Below are positions 1 through 12,900 of a stretch of 64,000 bases of DNA, piece by piece. The DNA is taken from contig JAGYXB010001569.1 in assembly GCA_022495005.1 (NCBI GenBank), positions 2,830,645 through 2,894,644 on the forward strand. Reading direction: 5' to 3'. Within the stretch, counting starts at the first letter, position 1; every line of letters begins with the position of its first letter. The notes under the pieces are model-generated. The model saw only the letters and a list, made by a program, of their open reading frames with translations. It was not told the origin of the DNA and made no database searches. The position numbers were made by a program, and so were the translations under genes. Source of the DNA: Rhyacophila brunnea. Lineage: Eukaryota; Arthropoda; Insecta; Trichoptera; Rhyacophilidae.

Positions 1-452
1 TAGGTAATTTATTTTACCTATGTGGTTAAGTATCTACAAGCAAAAATATTAATTTAAAAAGTATTTTTAATTTATTTAACAACGCCCCCTTTCGTAAAAT
101 AAATGGGTACTTATGTTATTTATTTTAATACTTAATTATTAATGCCCTGGCATGATAATTAGCATGAAATTTATAAATAAAAACAACTACGCCAAATAGC
201 GTAAGCGACATGCCTGGAAAAAATATCGCGTCATAGACATAAGCAAAACAGCGTTACCGCCACTATCTCGAAAACTAAAAGCATTAATGCAATTGTTTTA
301 TAATTTCCGTATAGGCAGTAACCAATTATTAGTAACCACATTAACAGAATTCATTCTTAGAACTAATTACGGAAATAATTAAGAAAAAACCTTCTCCTCT
401 AAAATTTATGAATTGTCGCTTACGTTGTTCTGCCGATTAAGGGTCGATATTT
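1..452. other. CNT intron, no feature recognised
   Basis: AT-rich sequence upstream of the first visible CNT exon. No frame with similarity to CNT was found. Confidence 0.6.
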
Positions 453-529
453 TGACCTCACTGGGAATCGAACCCAGAACTCCGGGATGGAAGGCCAGCG
501 CCTTATGCACTGCACCACAAGAGCCGCCA
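453..529 (-). repeat. tRNA-headed SINE fragment
   Basis: Read on the minus strand this resembles a tRNA, with an A-box-like GTGGTGCAGTGCATAAGG and the B box GGTTCGATTCC. A diverged copy lies at 55140-55202. Two copies with the same decay pattern suggest a SINE rather than a working tRNA gene. Confidence 0.5.
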
Positions 530-833
530 ATGTTCGTTTAAAAGTTCAAAATGTGTTGCGGGATGAGAGCAGCTTATTGTGACATCACGTGACAGCACAT
601 AACGTGATCATAATGTATTTGAACCTTTAATAACCTCCGTAATCGGTACGAGCGTATTCCGTTGAACTGTTCCATGTAGCAGACAATATAGCGAAGATTG
701 TCCTGATGGTGGACGACTTTTAATAGTGTAGGGCACAACAAAATGAAAAACATTATTAAAATATTGTCACAGGAATACTATAAACACGCTTAACTATACA
801 ATAAGGTACATTCTAATGATTATATTTTTTCAG

Positions 834-923
834 GTATCTGCTTTCTTGTCCATGACAGATTTTGGGAGCGAATTTGTTTTTGGAAAACTCCTCGTCAAAG
901 ACCTTCACATCTTCTGTTTTCAA
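834..923 (+). CDS. CNT exon, residues 1-30 of the visible protein
   Basis: The acceptor is TTTTTTCAG and the donor is CAA|GTAAGC. The exon encodes VSAFLSMTDFGSEFVFG and then a segment ending HIFCFQ, which matches the CNT stretch (SYTDAGAQFVFG-like) just before the gate domain. It starts in phase 0, so the preceding exon, outside the window, also ends on a codon boundary. Confidence 0.9.
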
Positions 924-3900
924 GTAAGCCAATACTTTTATTATTCCCTATTTTTAGCAATTTCATTATTATAAAGCATAATCCAGACCTTATTTAAAAT
1001 TTATCTGTCAGTCAACAAATGAATGCTGTGTAAAAACTACTTGAATGTTGTGGAACACCAAACCATTGGTGAATTCTGTAAGGCGCAAAGACTGCGATGG
1101 GCGGGTCCACACTAGAGGTAACACCAGTTTGTGTACTCAAGTTTCGGCATGCTACTACCCTTACTCAGTAAGTGTGTCCCAATAAACTTGTTCGAAGTTC
1201 GAAGGCATGCGATGAGATCATCGCCGCGAATCGCTAGTTGGTAGACTTTCAATACCATTGACATTAAATGCGTGCGATGGAGATAGCATAATACACGTAT
1301 GTCGAGCCGTGATATACACAACTGTCATTTGCGTCATTGCTCTCCCTCTTTCTCCCCAGTTTTAAAGTTGGTATAGTGAAGGACAGAAATGGTGACAAGG
1401 TCATTTTATAGTAATAATATGGAGTAAGTTTTAGTTTCAGTTGAGTATGAGACTGATAAGTATTTACGCGTCTATCTGGTTTTTCACTTCGAGTTTCTCC
1501 ATTTTTTAGTTATTTGTTATAATTGGAAGTTATAAACTGAAACGGGTAATAATTATATAAACAATTTGTGTAATAATGGCTTCTAAAATGCACTGACACA
1601 GCTTTTCACGCCAAACGCTCTATATAATATTTCAAATACTAGTAAGTATTTTCGAACAAGTTTCGATACTAAGTATTTTTTATACTGGTAGTAAGTATAC
1701 TTAGTCTTCAAAATCGACCAGTTTTCCCACCTCTAGTCCTCACTGAGAGAATGCTTGATGACAGTGCTCCAAAAATTAGATGAGTACCCCAGCGAAAGCA
1801 ACCTAGAGGAAGGTCAATAATGAAATGGAGTCACTGTGTGGAGGAGGATTGAAGCAGGATGTAACCGGAGACCAGTGGTGAATGAGTCTTTGGAATAGGT
1901 CAAATACAACCTATATATAGAAAGAAGAAGAAGCTACAAAAATGTTTTGATACAGAACAGGTGTGCATGTGCAATAGTACTGACAAATAAGCAAGCAAAT
2001 AAACTCTTCGGTAATATTAGCGCATGGTGGTAACTATATCACATTGGAGTCCAGCCAATCAACCATTTTTTTGCACAATTTCAAACACAACACTTATTTC
2101 TTTGTCTCGACAAAAATATGACTTAAAATATTATGAATAATTAGTTTATTGAAAATATTATATTATAATTATATATTATCAGCATCAGCCTGAATCAATC
2201 CACTGCTGGATGAAGGCCTCTTCAAGCTGCTTCCACTTCTGTGTGTGGTCCTGTGCGTTGCGTTACAACGTACTTCCGCAGAAATTTTTCATTTCATTGA
2301 TCCAGCTGCTTCTAGGTCTACCTTGCGGACGTTTTGTACCTCTTGGATACCACTGGATGACTAAATTTGTCCAACAATTGTCTTTTCTTCGAGCAATGTG
2401 TCTGTTTGAGGTTTTTAATGAACTCAATTACATCGCAAACCCTCGTCTGCTTCCTTATCCACTCATTCCTATATTTGTCCCCTCGCGCTATGCTCAGTAT
2501 GCACCTCTCCATACCACGTTGTGCTACTCTAAGTTTCTGGATCTCTCTTTTACTTAGGGTCCATGTTGCACACCCATGTGTGATAACGGGAAGCACATAC
2601 TGGTTGAACACTTTGCGCTTTAGGCACAGTGGAAGGTCATTATTGAAGACCGTCCGAAGGTGATTATTCAGGCGAAAAGCACTCCAGCCTAGCTTTACTT
2701 TGCGAACAATTTCATCAAATATACATCCATCAATAGACACTTGTTGTCCCAGATAGATGTAGTTTTTCACCTATTCGAGCTGAGTGCCATTGATGAGGAT
2801 CTCTTTTTGGCCCACAAAGCAGTTGAATATTACTTTCGTCTTTGTTGCATTTATTTTCAAACCTACTTTGTTGCTTACTTCGTGAGTTCCAGCATTCTGC
2901 TTTTGAGGTCTTATAAATGAGTTTAATTCGGACTCTATAATATAAGACACTTATTCGAAAAAAATACATATTGAGTTAGTACCAAAATGTTCCTTATTTC
3001 AAACTTTACCGTCTGAAAACCTTCTTAATAAATAAACAGTCTTTATTTTAAAGTCATCCTTTTTACGATTACTTAATAAACTCACATGATAGAACATCAT
3101 TTCAAACATTTTAACAACTTGAAAGTCAAATTACTCAAAACTAGTATTCTCCAGTTAGTGTGTTCTGCCAGAACAGAGACGATATAATGATATATTTATA
3201 CAATGAACATTTAAATAATTTATTTTGATTTTTCAATAATTATTTATTCTCTCTCCTGTCCATTCTATCGAACCAATATTTTTGTGTGAGGACTGTGCGG
3301 GGGATGAAAACATGTGTGCGGACACATTTTGGTATATGTGCGCACACACGCGCACACCTTATAGGAAACATTGGCGGTGGTGTGTACGTCATTGTTTATT
3401 ATAAGAGGAGAAATTTATTGTTCACAGTATTGTCACATATTTTTCTGTCTGGTTTTAGGTATTACCTGTGATATTCTTCTTCAGTCTGATAATTGAGATC
3501 CTCTTCTACTGGGGAGCTATGCAGTGGATCTGCCTGAAGCTCGGATGGTGTCTGCAAGTCACCATGTCCAGCACTGTCTGCGAAAGTGTCATATGCGCTG
3601 CCAACACATTCTTGGGAATGGTAAATATACTTAAGAGCGTACTTAAGTTAAACGGCTAATAATTTTCAACAGTATGTGGGACGTAATTTCAGCCGCGTTG
3701 CCAGTCTGAGAGCGATAGTCGACTTGTGAGCACGTCAATTTGTTTTGTGATGGCGTCGGAGGAATATATTCTTAAATCGTGTAAAGATGACTAAAAAACG
3801 TTCCGCATGTACTTGAAAAAGAAAACATGTCAATGAATATAAGTACTATTATTATTACAAATTATTTATTATATATAATATTATTTATTATATTATATAT

Positions 3901-6900
3901 AATTATATATTATACTATTATTATTATATAAAAAAAAACAGTTGTAACCTATTCATTGGATAATTGGGTTTTTAAAACCTGGATTACGAGTAAAACCATA
4001 GGTAGGGTACTCAACTTCAAGTGGTTCCGATTTCTCGCATCCACAAGTGGTTGTAATGTGCGAAGAACATATTACATAAAGTTGTTCTGATTGGACTAGA
4101 GATACCTAATCTCATTATTTTGTTTGCATTTTCAGTCGGAGTCTCCGTTGCTTATAAAGCCTTATGTTTCGCAACTTACAAAATCTGAGTTTCACTCCAT
4201 AATGGGATCTGGATTTGCAACAGTGTCAGGTATTTATTTATTTAAGAAAACGGAACATTGTGGGCATAAAAAATCTAAATTCAACACGTTCACAACATGA
4301 GATTTACATTTTACAAATGGGTGGTGCAAAACAATTATGGATCGAGTCCATCAAAATGGATCCTGAGATATTTGGACATAAAGTTAAAACACCTTTTGTA
4401 AAATTCAGGAATGTTTTCCACTGTATATACCACTTACCATATTTTGATAGTACATGGATCAAATAAAATAAATAGTCAAAACATAAAGTATATTCAGGCT
4501 TTATTAACTCAGCAAATTAATGTTGGCAAATAGCTCTTTATACTGCTGAAGGAACTGTCAAAATGGACATGATTCACATTCAATTTGATGTTTTATCAAT
4601 ACTAGTATTGCCTTTTATTTGGAAAATTGTAGAGCTACGATTGTGATTTCTTTTATTCTGTTAACTGTCAATTCATGGTGGAACTGCATTGTATTGTTGT
4701 TTTAATTTAATAAAACGCAATTTTTTGTTGTACTTATTCCACTTTTAATCAATAAATTAGGACCGGTTTCGTCCGCCACAGAGGGACATTTTCAACTGAA
4801 TGTCCCTCTGTGGCGGACGAAACCGGTCCTAATCTATTGATTAAAAGTGGAATAAGTACTACAAAAATTGCGTTTTATTAAATTAAAACAACAATACAAT
4901 GCAGTTCCACCATGAATTGACAGTTAACAAAATAAAAGAAATTAAAGAAGCCAGTACGGCAACACTTACTACGATTGTGATATTAACACACATAAATCGT
5001 ATCGATTCTTTATTATTTGAGTCCGGAAACATTTATTTTCTCTTCTTGATCCATATCCACCTCAAAGAATCCCTTTCGGCTCTCAGTCTTCTTGCATCTT
5101 CTCAGATCATACCAGCATCCGATTTTCCGATTCTATAATTACAATTCTATTGAACCTAGTCCAACGTCACTTCTTTACTGTCTGCGTGGATCGAATTTTT
5201 ATCTACTTGTTATTTCTAAATTCATATTACCCCACATTTTCTGAACAAGAACCTCGGTAGATAGATACTCTGAGCTTTCATAAGGTACCACGACTTGCTG
5301 CTATAAAGCAGCACCATCACATTGTTAGTATCAAACAGGTCACAGGCGGCATTTGATTCAGGCCATTCCCATTCCGATAATGGCTTGTTTAGTACCATCT
5401 CCCGCACAGAACAGATAATAAATAGAATATCGATTGGCTATATTCAATACGCCGCACGTTGAAGCAGGGTTTTTGAATGTGTGAGTGTCCTACGAAAATG
5501 AAGCACGCATTATGCACATGCAATAGTGTGTGTAATATACCAACATTAAATGAGCGTAAATGCATAAACCGAGAGCAGTTTTCAGTATTATACGTACAAC
5601 GTATTCTTGACACGTGTGTAAGTTTAACCCGGATTCTTCCTTACTCGAGAAGGTTACCTGCTATCGCCTTACCCGTTGGGTAATTCAGTTCCCATTATTT
5701 CTGAGTTCCCTGATCTCCCGTCATCAGTGAAAGACCTGGAGTGGAACACGTGCTATGAATGTTCATAGTTATTTCATCATGCGAACAATACCCTCTCTAT
5801 CGTTATAGATTTTTTTGACAGCCAAAAAATGTATTACAATCACAAACCACCGTGAAAGTCTCAAACATTATAAATCCCCTCTCTCTATTCTAGGGATTGC
5901 AATACCTAATGAAAATGTCAATACCGGTTTTATTTCTTATTGAATACCGGTATGTCTTACCCGTGTTTCTTAAACATTCAAAAGAACAGAAGTAGGTGCT
6001 TATCAATAAAAATATAGCTATTAAAATCTTTTAGAAATATTAGTTTATAGCAAAAACCTACATACCTACATTTATTATGTTGACAATTAAAAACATGTAT
6101 TGATCATAATTGTAGAACTAGTGATTTTTTACAAATACTTACTTTGAATATATTGATAATTTTAACAAAAGCCTTCAAAAGTTCATCAAGTGCAAATAAG
6201 CCCGGCTGCAGGAAAAGCTTCTTAAATTCAACGCTTGTACAGTCATCAATAAATATAGAATAACTGAACATTTTTATCATGGATGTTTTCTATTTCGAAA
6301 TAATATTATGATAATCTATCGCGACAGTTACTTATATTTGATGAAATTTGTTTTATTATTATTGCATTTTAACAGCACATAACTTATAATTCATTTTCAA
6401 AAACGTAAACGAGTGTGCTTGATTTCGGTATTGATAAATACTGGAATACCGGTTTTGAAATACCGGTATTGTAATCCCTACTCTATTCTTATACTTGCTC
6501 TAAGATGTTTACTGTATTTCGTTTTTAGGAAGTACGCTGGCTGCGTACATATCATTTGGCGTAGAGCCTGCTCATCTCATAACTGCAAGTGTAATGTCAG
6601 CACCAGCGGCTATCTGCTTCTCGAAGCTCTTCTACCCTGAGACTGAAGTGTCCAAGACTGCCATTGGCAATATTCCAGCAGTTGTGAGGTAAGATAGTTT
6701 AAGGGCAGGCATCAGTGACGTCCCGTGGGGGTAGGCAGATTGAGCGTCGCTTGGGGGCGGCAAATCGAGGAAAATCATTTGGAATATATACTACCTAAAC
6801 TTAGTATGTAATAACGAAAATATATTTACATTAAAAAAATAAACTCACTGGTCTTGTCGGGTCCGCGATATCTAGTTTACTTCCATTGCCCTTTGACGTC

Positions 6901-9900
6901 CTTGGTGACCAGAAACGACACATGCAGATTTGCGAATAATTAGTCTGATATTTTGCTAGTAATGTCTCCATTCAACACATTTATTAGATATTGCATTCAT
7001 GAAAGGATGATAAAAATAATGTATAAAAAAAAATGAAGCGGCATTTTGGCACTGGCTGGCATTTTATCTAGGGACGTCACTGGTAGGCATATATATATGT
7101 TCTTTCCTAATATCAAATATCGATTGGATATAACCATATAAATAAAAGGATTTCAAGTTATAGGTACGCATTTATATTTTTATAAAAATCGATGTTTTTT
7201 AAAATGAATATAATAAATATTAAAACTATGAATAAGTCAAAAATCTCTGTCACAAAAAATAGAAAACTTAATACTTAAACTAAATTTAATAATAAATATG
7301 ATCAGCGCTCGAAATGGAAAATTTTACGAATCGGAGCGCTCGACAATTTACTGAAGATATTTACATAGTTATCAAATGTTATGTGTACTTCATAAAAATA
7401 AATGTGTTACATTTTCTATTATATGGTCTATCTAGCTCAGACGGTCAAAATATTTTTTCCACGAGACGGAGCGATAATTTTATCGATGTCACGAACCGGA
7501 ACGGCGCTCCGGTCCATTTCGAGCCCTGCATATGACTATAAAAGAATATGTGATAATAACGTGGGACCCTGCACCAAATTCACATTTTTCTTAAATTGTA
7601 GGTATATCTTTAACTTAAGACAAAAAAATGAGTAAAGGCTTCACCTTAATGTGTAATATTATTTCAAATTAACAGTGGCACCTGTGAATAAAAACTATAA
7701 CTATTTTATCAGCACAATATGTTGTCCACTGTAGATAACTGCATGTTTTTAAATATAGTTTTATACAAACAAAAATATAAATAATAATACAGTTTCTTGC
7801 TGAAAGGCAACACCATGCAATTAATGGTACATTTACCTATAACCAAACGAAAAACAGACCGCCATATTTGCCGACATTGTGAATTTTCCATCAAGTCATC
7901 ATCATCAGCCTGAATCTAGCCACTGCTGGATGAAGGCCTCTTCAAACTGCTTCCACTTCTCTCGGTCCAGTGGATTTCGTTGCCACGTACTTACGCAGAA
8001 CTTTATCATTCCATCGATCCAGCGGCCTCTAGGTCTACCTTACAGACGTTTTGTACTTCTTGGATACCATTGGATGACTAGATTTGTCTCTTCTTCGAGC
8101 TATGTGTCCAGGCCATCTCCATTCGAGGCTTTTAATAAACTTTATTAGATCGAAAACCCTTGTCTGCTTCCTTATCCACTCATTCCTCTTTTTGTCCTTT
8201 CGTGTTATGCTCAGCGTGCACCTCTCCATACCGCGTTGTGCTACTCTAAGTTTCAGGATCTCTCTTTTACTTAGGGTCCATGTTTCACATAATACAAAAA
8301 GTTTTTGTCCAGTCGTAGTTCAAAATCTTTAATGAGTATTGATAAGGCAGCTAAAATGTTTTCTCTTCTAGTGAAAACTCATCAGTGCTGGATGCTGCCT
8401 CCCGTGGTGCATCCAACGCCGTTTCTCTGGTGCTGGGAATTGTGGCTAGCTTGGTGGGTTTCATCTCGCTGGTGGCATTCGTCAACGCGTTGCTGTACTG
8501 GTTTGGAAACCTCGTAGGCTTGGATTTCCTCAGCCTCGAGTGGATCTTTGGGAAAGTCTTCATTCCGCTTAGCTGGGTCATGGGTGAGTTGGAGTTATAC
8601 GTACTAAACAATTAAAGTGTTTGAATTCTTCTCAAATATTTGGCCCTTTTACAACGTTTTTCGTAGCTCGTATTCTTATTTATCCGGTACAAATCTTGCA
8701 ATCCATTTTTAACTAAGTTCCCGACTAGCTAGACATTTGAAACTTTTAGAATATATCAGAACACGATGCCAATGATTTTTTTTTAATACTTTTAGCCATC
8801 TTTAAGTAGAATTGAATTCATTTTCAGTTAATTCTGTTTTGTATGAAAAGTTATTTCGACACCATTATTGGTTGCTAGGGGTCTGGGATCATAGCAACTA
8901 AATTAATAATATATACGTGCGCTACAATGGAAATCAAAATGACATTTTAGTATTATTTCTATCAAGTACAATTTTTTTTGCTCGTTTATGTTAGTCTAGT
9001 CAAGTTTATATGATTCAACAGAAAATTTAAAAACGTTGTATATAAAAAGTTATTTTTATCTTGTAATTATTACTTCTTTTTTAAATAAATATGCCTAGTC
9101 CATATGACGCAGTACATTTGTCAAATGCCTCAAAGTTGGTCTTGATTGGTATCAAGTCGGCGTGGCGAATCGGGCCCGTGTGTGGACGGACCCTAGCGAA
9201 CAGCTCCTCTCGGTCGGATCCCGTCAGTGGGCAGTCCCAGAGGACGTGTTCAGCGTCTTGATGGTCGCACCCGCATGTGCATTCCGACCCATGTCCTATC
9301 AAACGAATGCCGTGCAGCTTGGCTGTGAAATCATGGCCGGTCAGAAACTGGCTTATCCAGTGTGTAGGCCTTAGTTGTCTCATCTGAACCCTACAGGACA
9401 GCAGTTCATAAATAATTGCACAATTAAATAAACGTTCCACGCATACCCTGTTTGTCCGCAATATACATAAAACTAACAAAATAATAATGCCATTATATTC
9501 GTATTATGTACTTAATATTAAATTATTATTAGGGCCGTATGTATGAGATTCCCAAATTCTTTATAAACTATTTAACCGATTTTCCATCATATAGCGTATA
9601 GCACTGTCTGTGACGTAAGCAATCTGACGTCACACGCCATTCAAAATGGCTGCTTCATCTGTCACTTTCAAATGTCAAAGCGCAATATTTGTCATGGAGA
9701 GATAAGATGGATTTACGTAAGATTACTATAAAATATCTCCGCTAAACGACTGCAAAGATAGGTACCTACTGCTGTATCTGGCAATAAAATATGCAATTGG
9801 AAGCATTCTGCATTCTTCAAAATAGTATGGTACCTACCTACCTAGTTAATTATTGTAAGATAACTGTAATAAACAAGGCACAACTCTCAAATACACTGGA

Positions 9901-12900
9901 TACATCATTAGTGTCATACGGTGATTGGTATAAATGATAATATTATACAGAGATCATTACATATTATTATCTAAATCCATTTGCATTTCTGTAATTTATT
10001 CTTATTCTGTTTTGACATCTCATAATTGAAATGATGTTAGTCATAATAATATGTATGTATTCAGTATTGCCACCAAATGGAAATGTTTACTGGCAATACT
10101 TAATCCTTTTGTACAGTAGAATTATAAAATAAATGTGATAAAATAACTGATAAATTATTTAAAGTTCATAATAATTATTCATTTATAATTATTAAATTTA
10201 TATGGTACCGTTCGCACACTTTCAGACACATTTACAATTTCAAAATTTTGAATTATTGGTCGGGGAATGAAATTTTATAAGATTGCCATTATATGAACAC
10301 CATGACACATGATGACATCACATTCGTGACGTCACTAAACAACGAATTACGTTTGTACTCATGCATACAAACGTGCAGTATATAGCCTATAAGGTTTTTG
10401 GGAATCTTATGCATACGACCCTTACAAACAACAAAATAACCGTAAATTACAATATTACAGTGATCCAATATCAACATTCCTGTCAGATAGAATCATAATC
10501 GATATTAAGATTAACAAACATAAAATAATTTTCATTCTCATTACTTCTATCTAGGGATTGCAATACCAAATCAAAATACCAATACCAGTATTTCTTATTG
10601 AATACTGGTATTCGTGAAATATAAGGGAAAAAACAAAAGTACCTACCAATAAATATACATATATAAATCTCTGATACATCTAAAAACACACCCGACAACG
10701 TCTAAAACCCAACGGGCGAAAACATTTGGACCTTTGGATGTACCTACAACATGGCCCCCACAAGGGGGGGGCTGACAAGGCTCTAGCCTGAGGGCCCGGG
10801 CTCAGGAAGGGCCCGGCGTGACTAGTCGACCAGATAAGTGAGATAAACATAGATCACAAATTTGCTCTAATAGTAAAAAAATCGCCTGCGGCGCTATTTT
10901 AGTACGTTAATATAAATAATTAAAAATATTTGGTTACGATGCAATTTTTAACTGTATTTTAATGGATGTAGACATTAAAAATACAGAAAATCACTAAAAA
11001 TACACCTTAATTTTACCACTTACACCATTTGGAAAACGCGTCACACTGCCTTTACCCTTAGCGATAGGTAGGGGGGCCGCCAAACATCTTAGCCTGAGGG
11101 CCCGCTTCAGGATGTGGGGGCCATGACCTACAATAATGTATTTCGCAAATTTGCATGTGCCATTGCTGGTCACCAATGACGTCGAAGGGCCAAAAGAAGT
11201 AAACCTGACATCGTTTATTCCAAAAAAATGTACAGTCCTATTAAACATTGTATGCTAATAATTAATACATTTTGTTTCCATTTTCTATACCGAATATTAT
11301 ATCGTCGCCCCAAAAGCAAAAGGGCACTTGTACATAAATTGAGTTTTGAGAAATACGCATTTTAAGTGTTTTTGGAGTGAAAAAAAATCGTGGAGAAGTT
11401 ATTACCTAATATTTTGAAATGAAATTTGGAACACAAGTGACCTAATTAATTAAGAATAAAATGCAATTAAGATGTTTTAAGTCACATGTTACCCTTTTCT
11501 TATAATTATGCATTTATGAATAACTTTATCTTCATCTTTTGATTTGCGAGCGTCCACTTTACGCTTATTGTGATCTTCTAAAATATTTATTAGGGCCTCT
11601 TTGTCCGCTGCCAACATGTTTTCAAATTTTTCACAAATTTCACAAGTGCCCTTTTTCTGCAACGAAACTATTTTTTTGTACAAAGGCCCTAACTCACTTT
11701 TAAATAATTACACTTTTTTTTTTTCTTTTTTTTTTGTTAACTATCAATTCATGGTGGAACTGCATTGTATTGTTGTTTTTATTTAATAAAATGCAATTTT
11801 TTTGTAGTACTTATTCCACTTTTAATCAATAGATTAGGACCGGTTTCGTCCGCCTCAGTGAATTAAATAAAAGTTAATTAAATAATTACACTTGTTATCT
11901 TTTTCCTATATTATTTTTGTAAACATTGCACATAGTTCCTAAAATCGTGTACATGTTACCTTTTTCCTATACATTAAATGAAGATCAGTTTACAAATACA
12001 CAAGTAACCTGTATTTTCTTTGCTCAATTGTGAATTCATGGGCTTTGCTTCACAAATGCCGTTTTGCCCATAATGTAGAGAAAAAAATTACGAAGAAAAC
12101 TGCATTCATAACTCAAAACCGTCAAAATTGCACATGTGCCCTTTTGCTTTTGGGGCGACGATATCGATTTTTAAAACCGGTATTTCGGTATCGCAAATAC
12201 TAGGATACCGGTATTGCAAACCATACTCCAACCATATGTTCAATACTGTAACGCTATAACGTTAGTCTCGGTCATTTGATGATTTCCATTTTTTAGGAGT
12301 GCCATGGAAAGATTGCGAGATGGTTGGAAGTTTGATTGGACTGAAGACAGTTGTCAACGAATTTGTGGCGTACCAGAAGATGGGAGAGTACAAGGCGGCA
12401 GGACTTTTATCTGTAAGTTTATCTACACAATCTATAGCAGGTATCAGTGGCGAAGGGTGGAGGTAGGCTGTTAAGATCCGACAGAAATAGTCCACAGTAA
12501 ACTTTGTCAGTCATACGTATTTGTTTGCATTGAACAATATACAGATGGTATTGGTTAGTTTTTTTTTTAAATTCAGTTAAACACTGCGAAAACAAAGCCA
12601 TAAGTAATAGATAACAGTCAAAAAATAATCGTCTATCTATAAAATATCTAAAATTATACCATTAAACTGTTGGGCGTCAAATTAATACTCCCCCCTTCTT
12701 TAGAGGTATGGTGGTACCTCTAGGATGTTTAGCTCAGTCGGTCGGGGAGAAGATTAAAAACAATATAATTACTTTTAAAATTAAATTCTGTTTCGAATAC
12801 CTACATCGTGTCTGGCGGAATTACATATTTAAATATTCATTAAACTTAAATTTTTAGATAATATTAACGATAATATAATAACCAATGTTGTATTCGGATA

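Larger units (their letters stand above)
10552..12225. mobile_element. hAT-type MITE (TAGGGATTGCAATACC family) interrupted by two insertions
   Basis: The left end TAGGGATTGCAATACC and right end GATACCGGTATTGCAAACCA are homologous to 5891-6480. Flanks CTTCTATC and CTCCAACC match at only 5 of 8. The elements at 10750-11125 and 11302-12161 are nested inside it. Confidence 0.65.

Noticed and set aside
5477..5683. Overlapping ORFs on both strands at 5389-5683
   Set aside because: Antiparallel open frames without family resemblance; probably chance.
8385..8615. Independent membrane protein of 76 codons
   Set aside because: It is the CNT exon read from an internal Met through the donor into the intron.
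11489..11683. Small Cys-containing ORF (KKGTCEICEKF)
   Set aside because: Lies within a TA-flanked MITE; too short, no zinc-finger spacing, no upstream exon.
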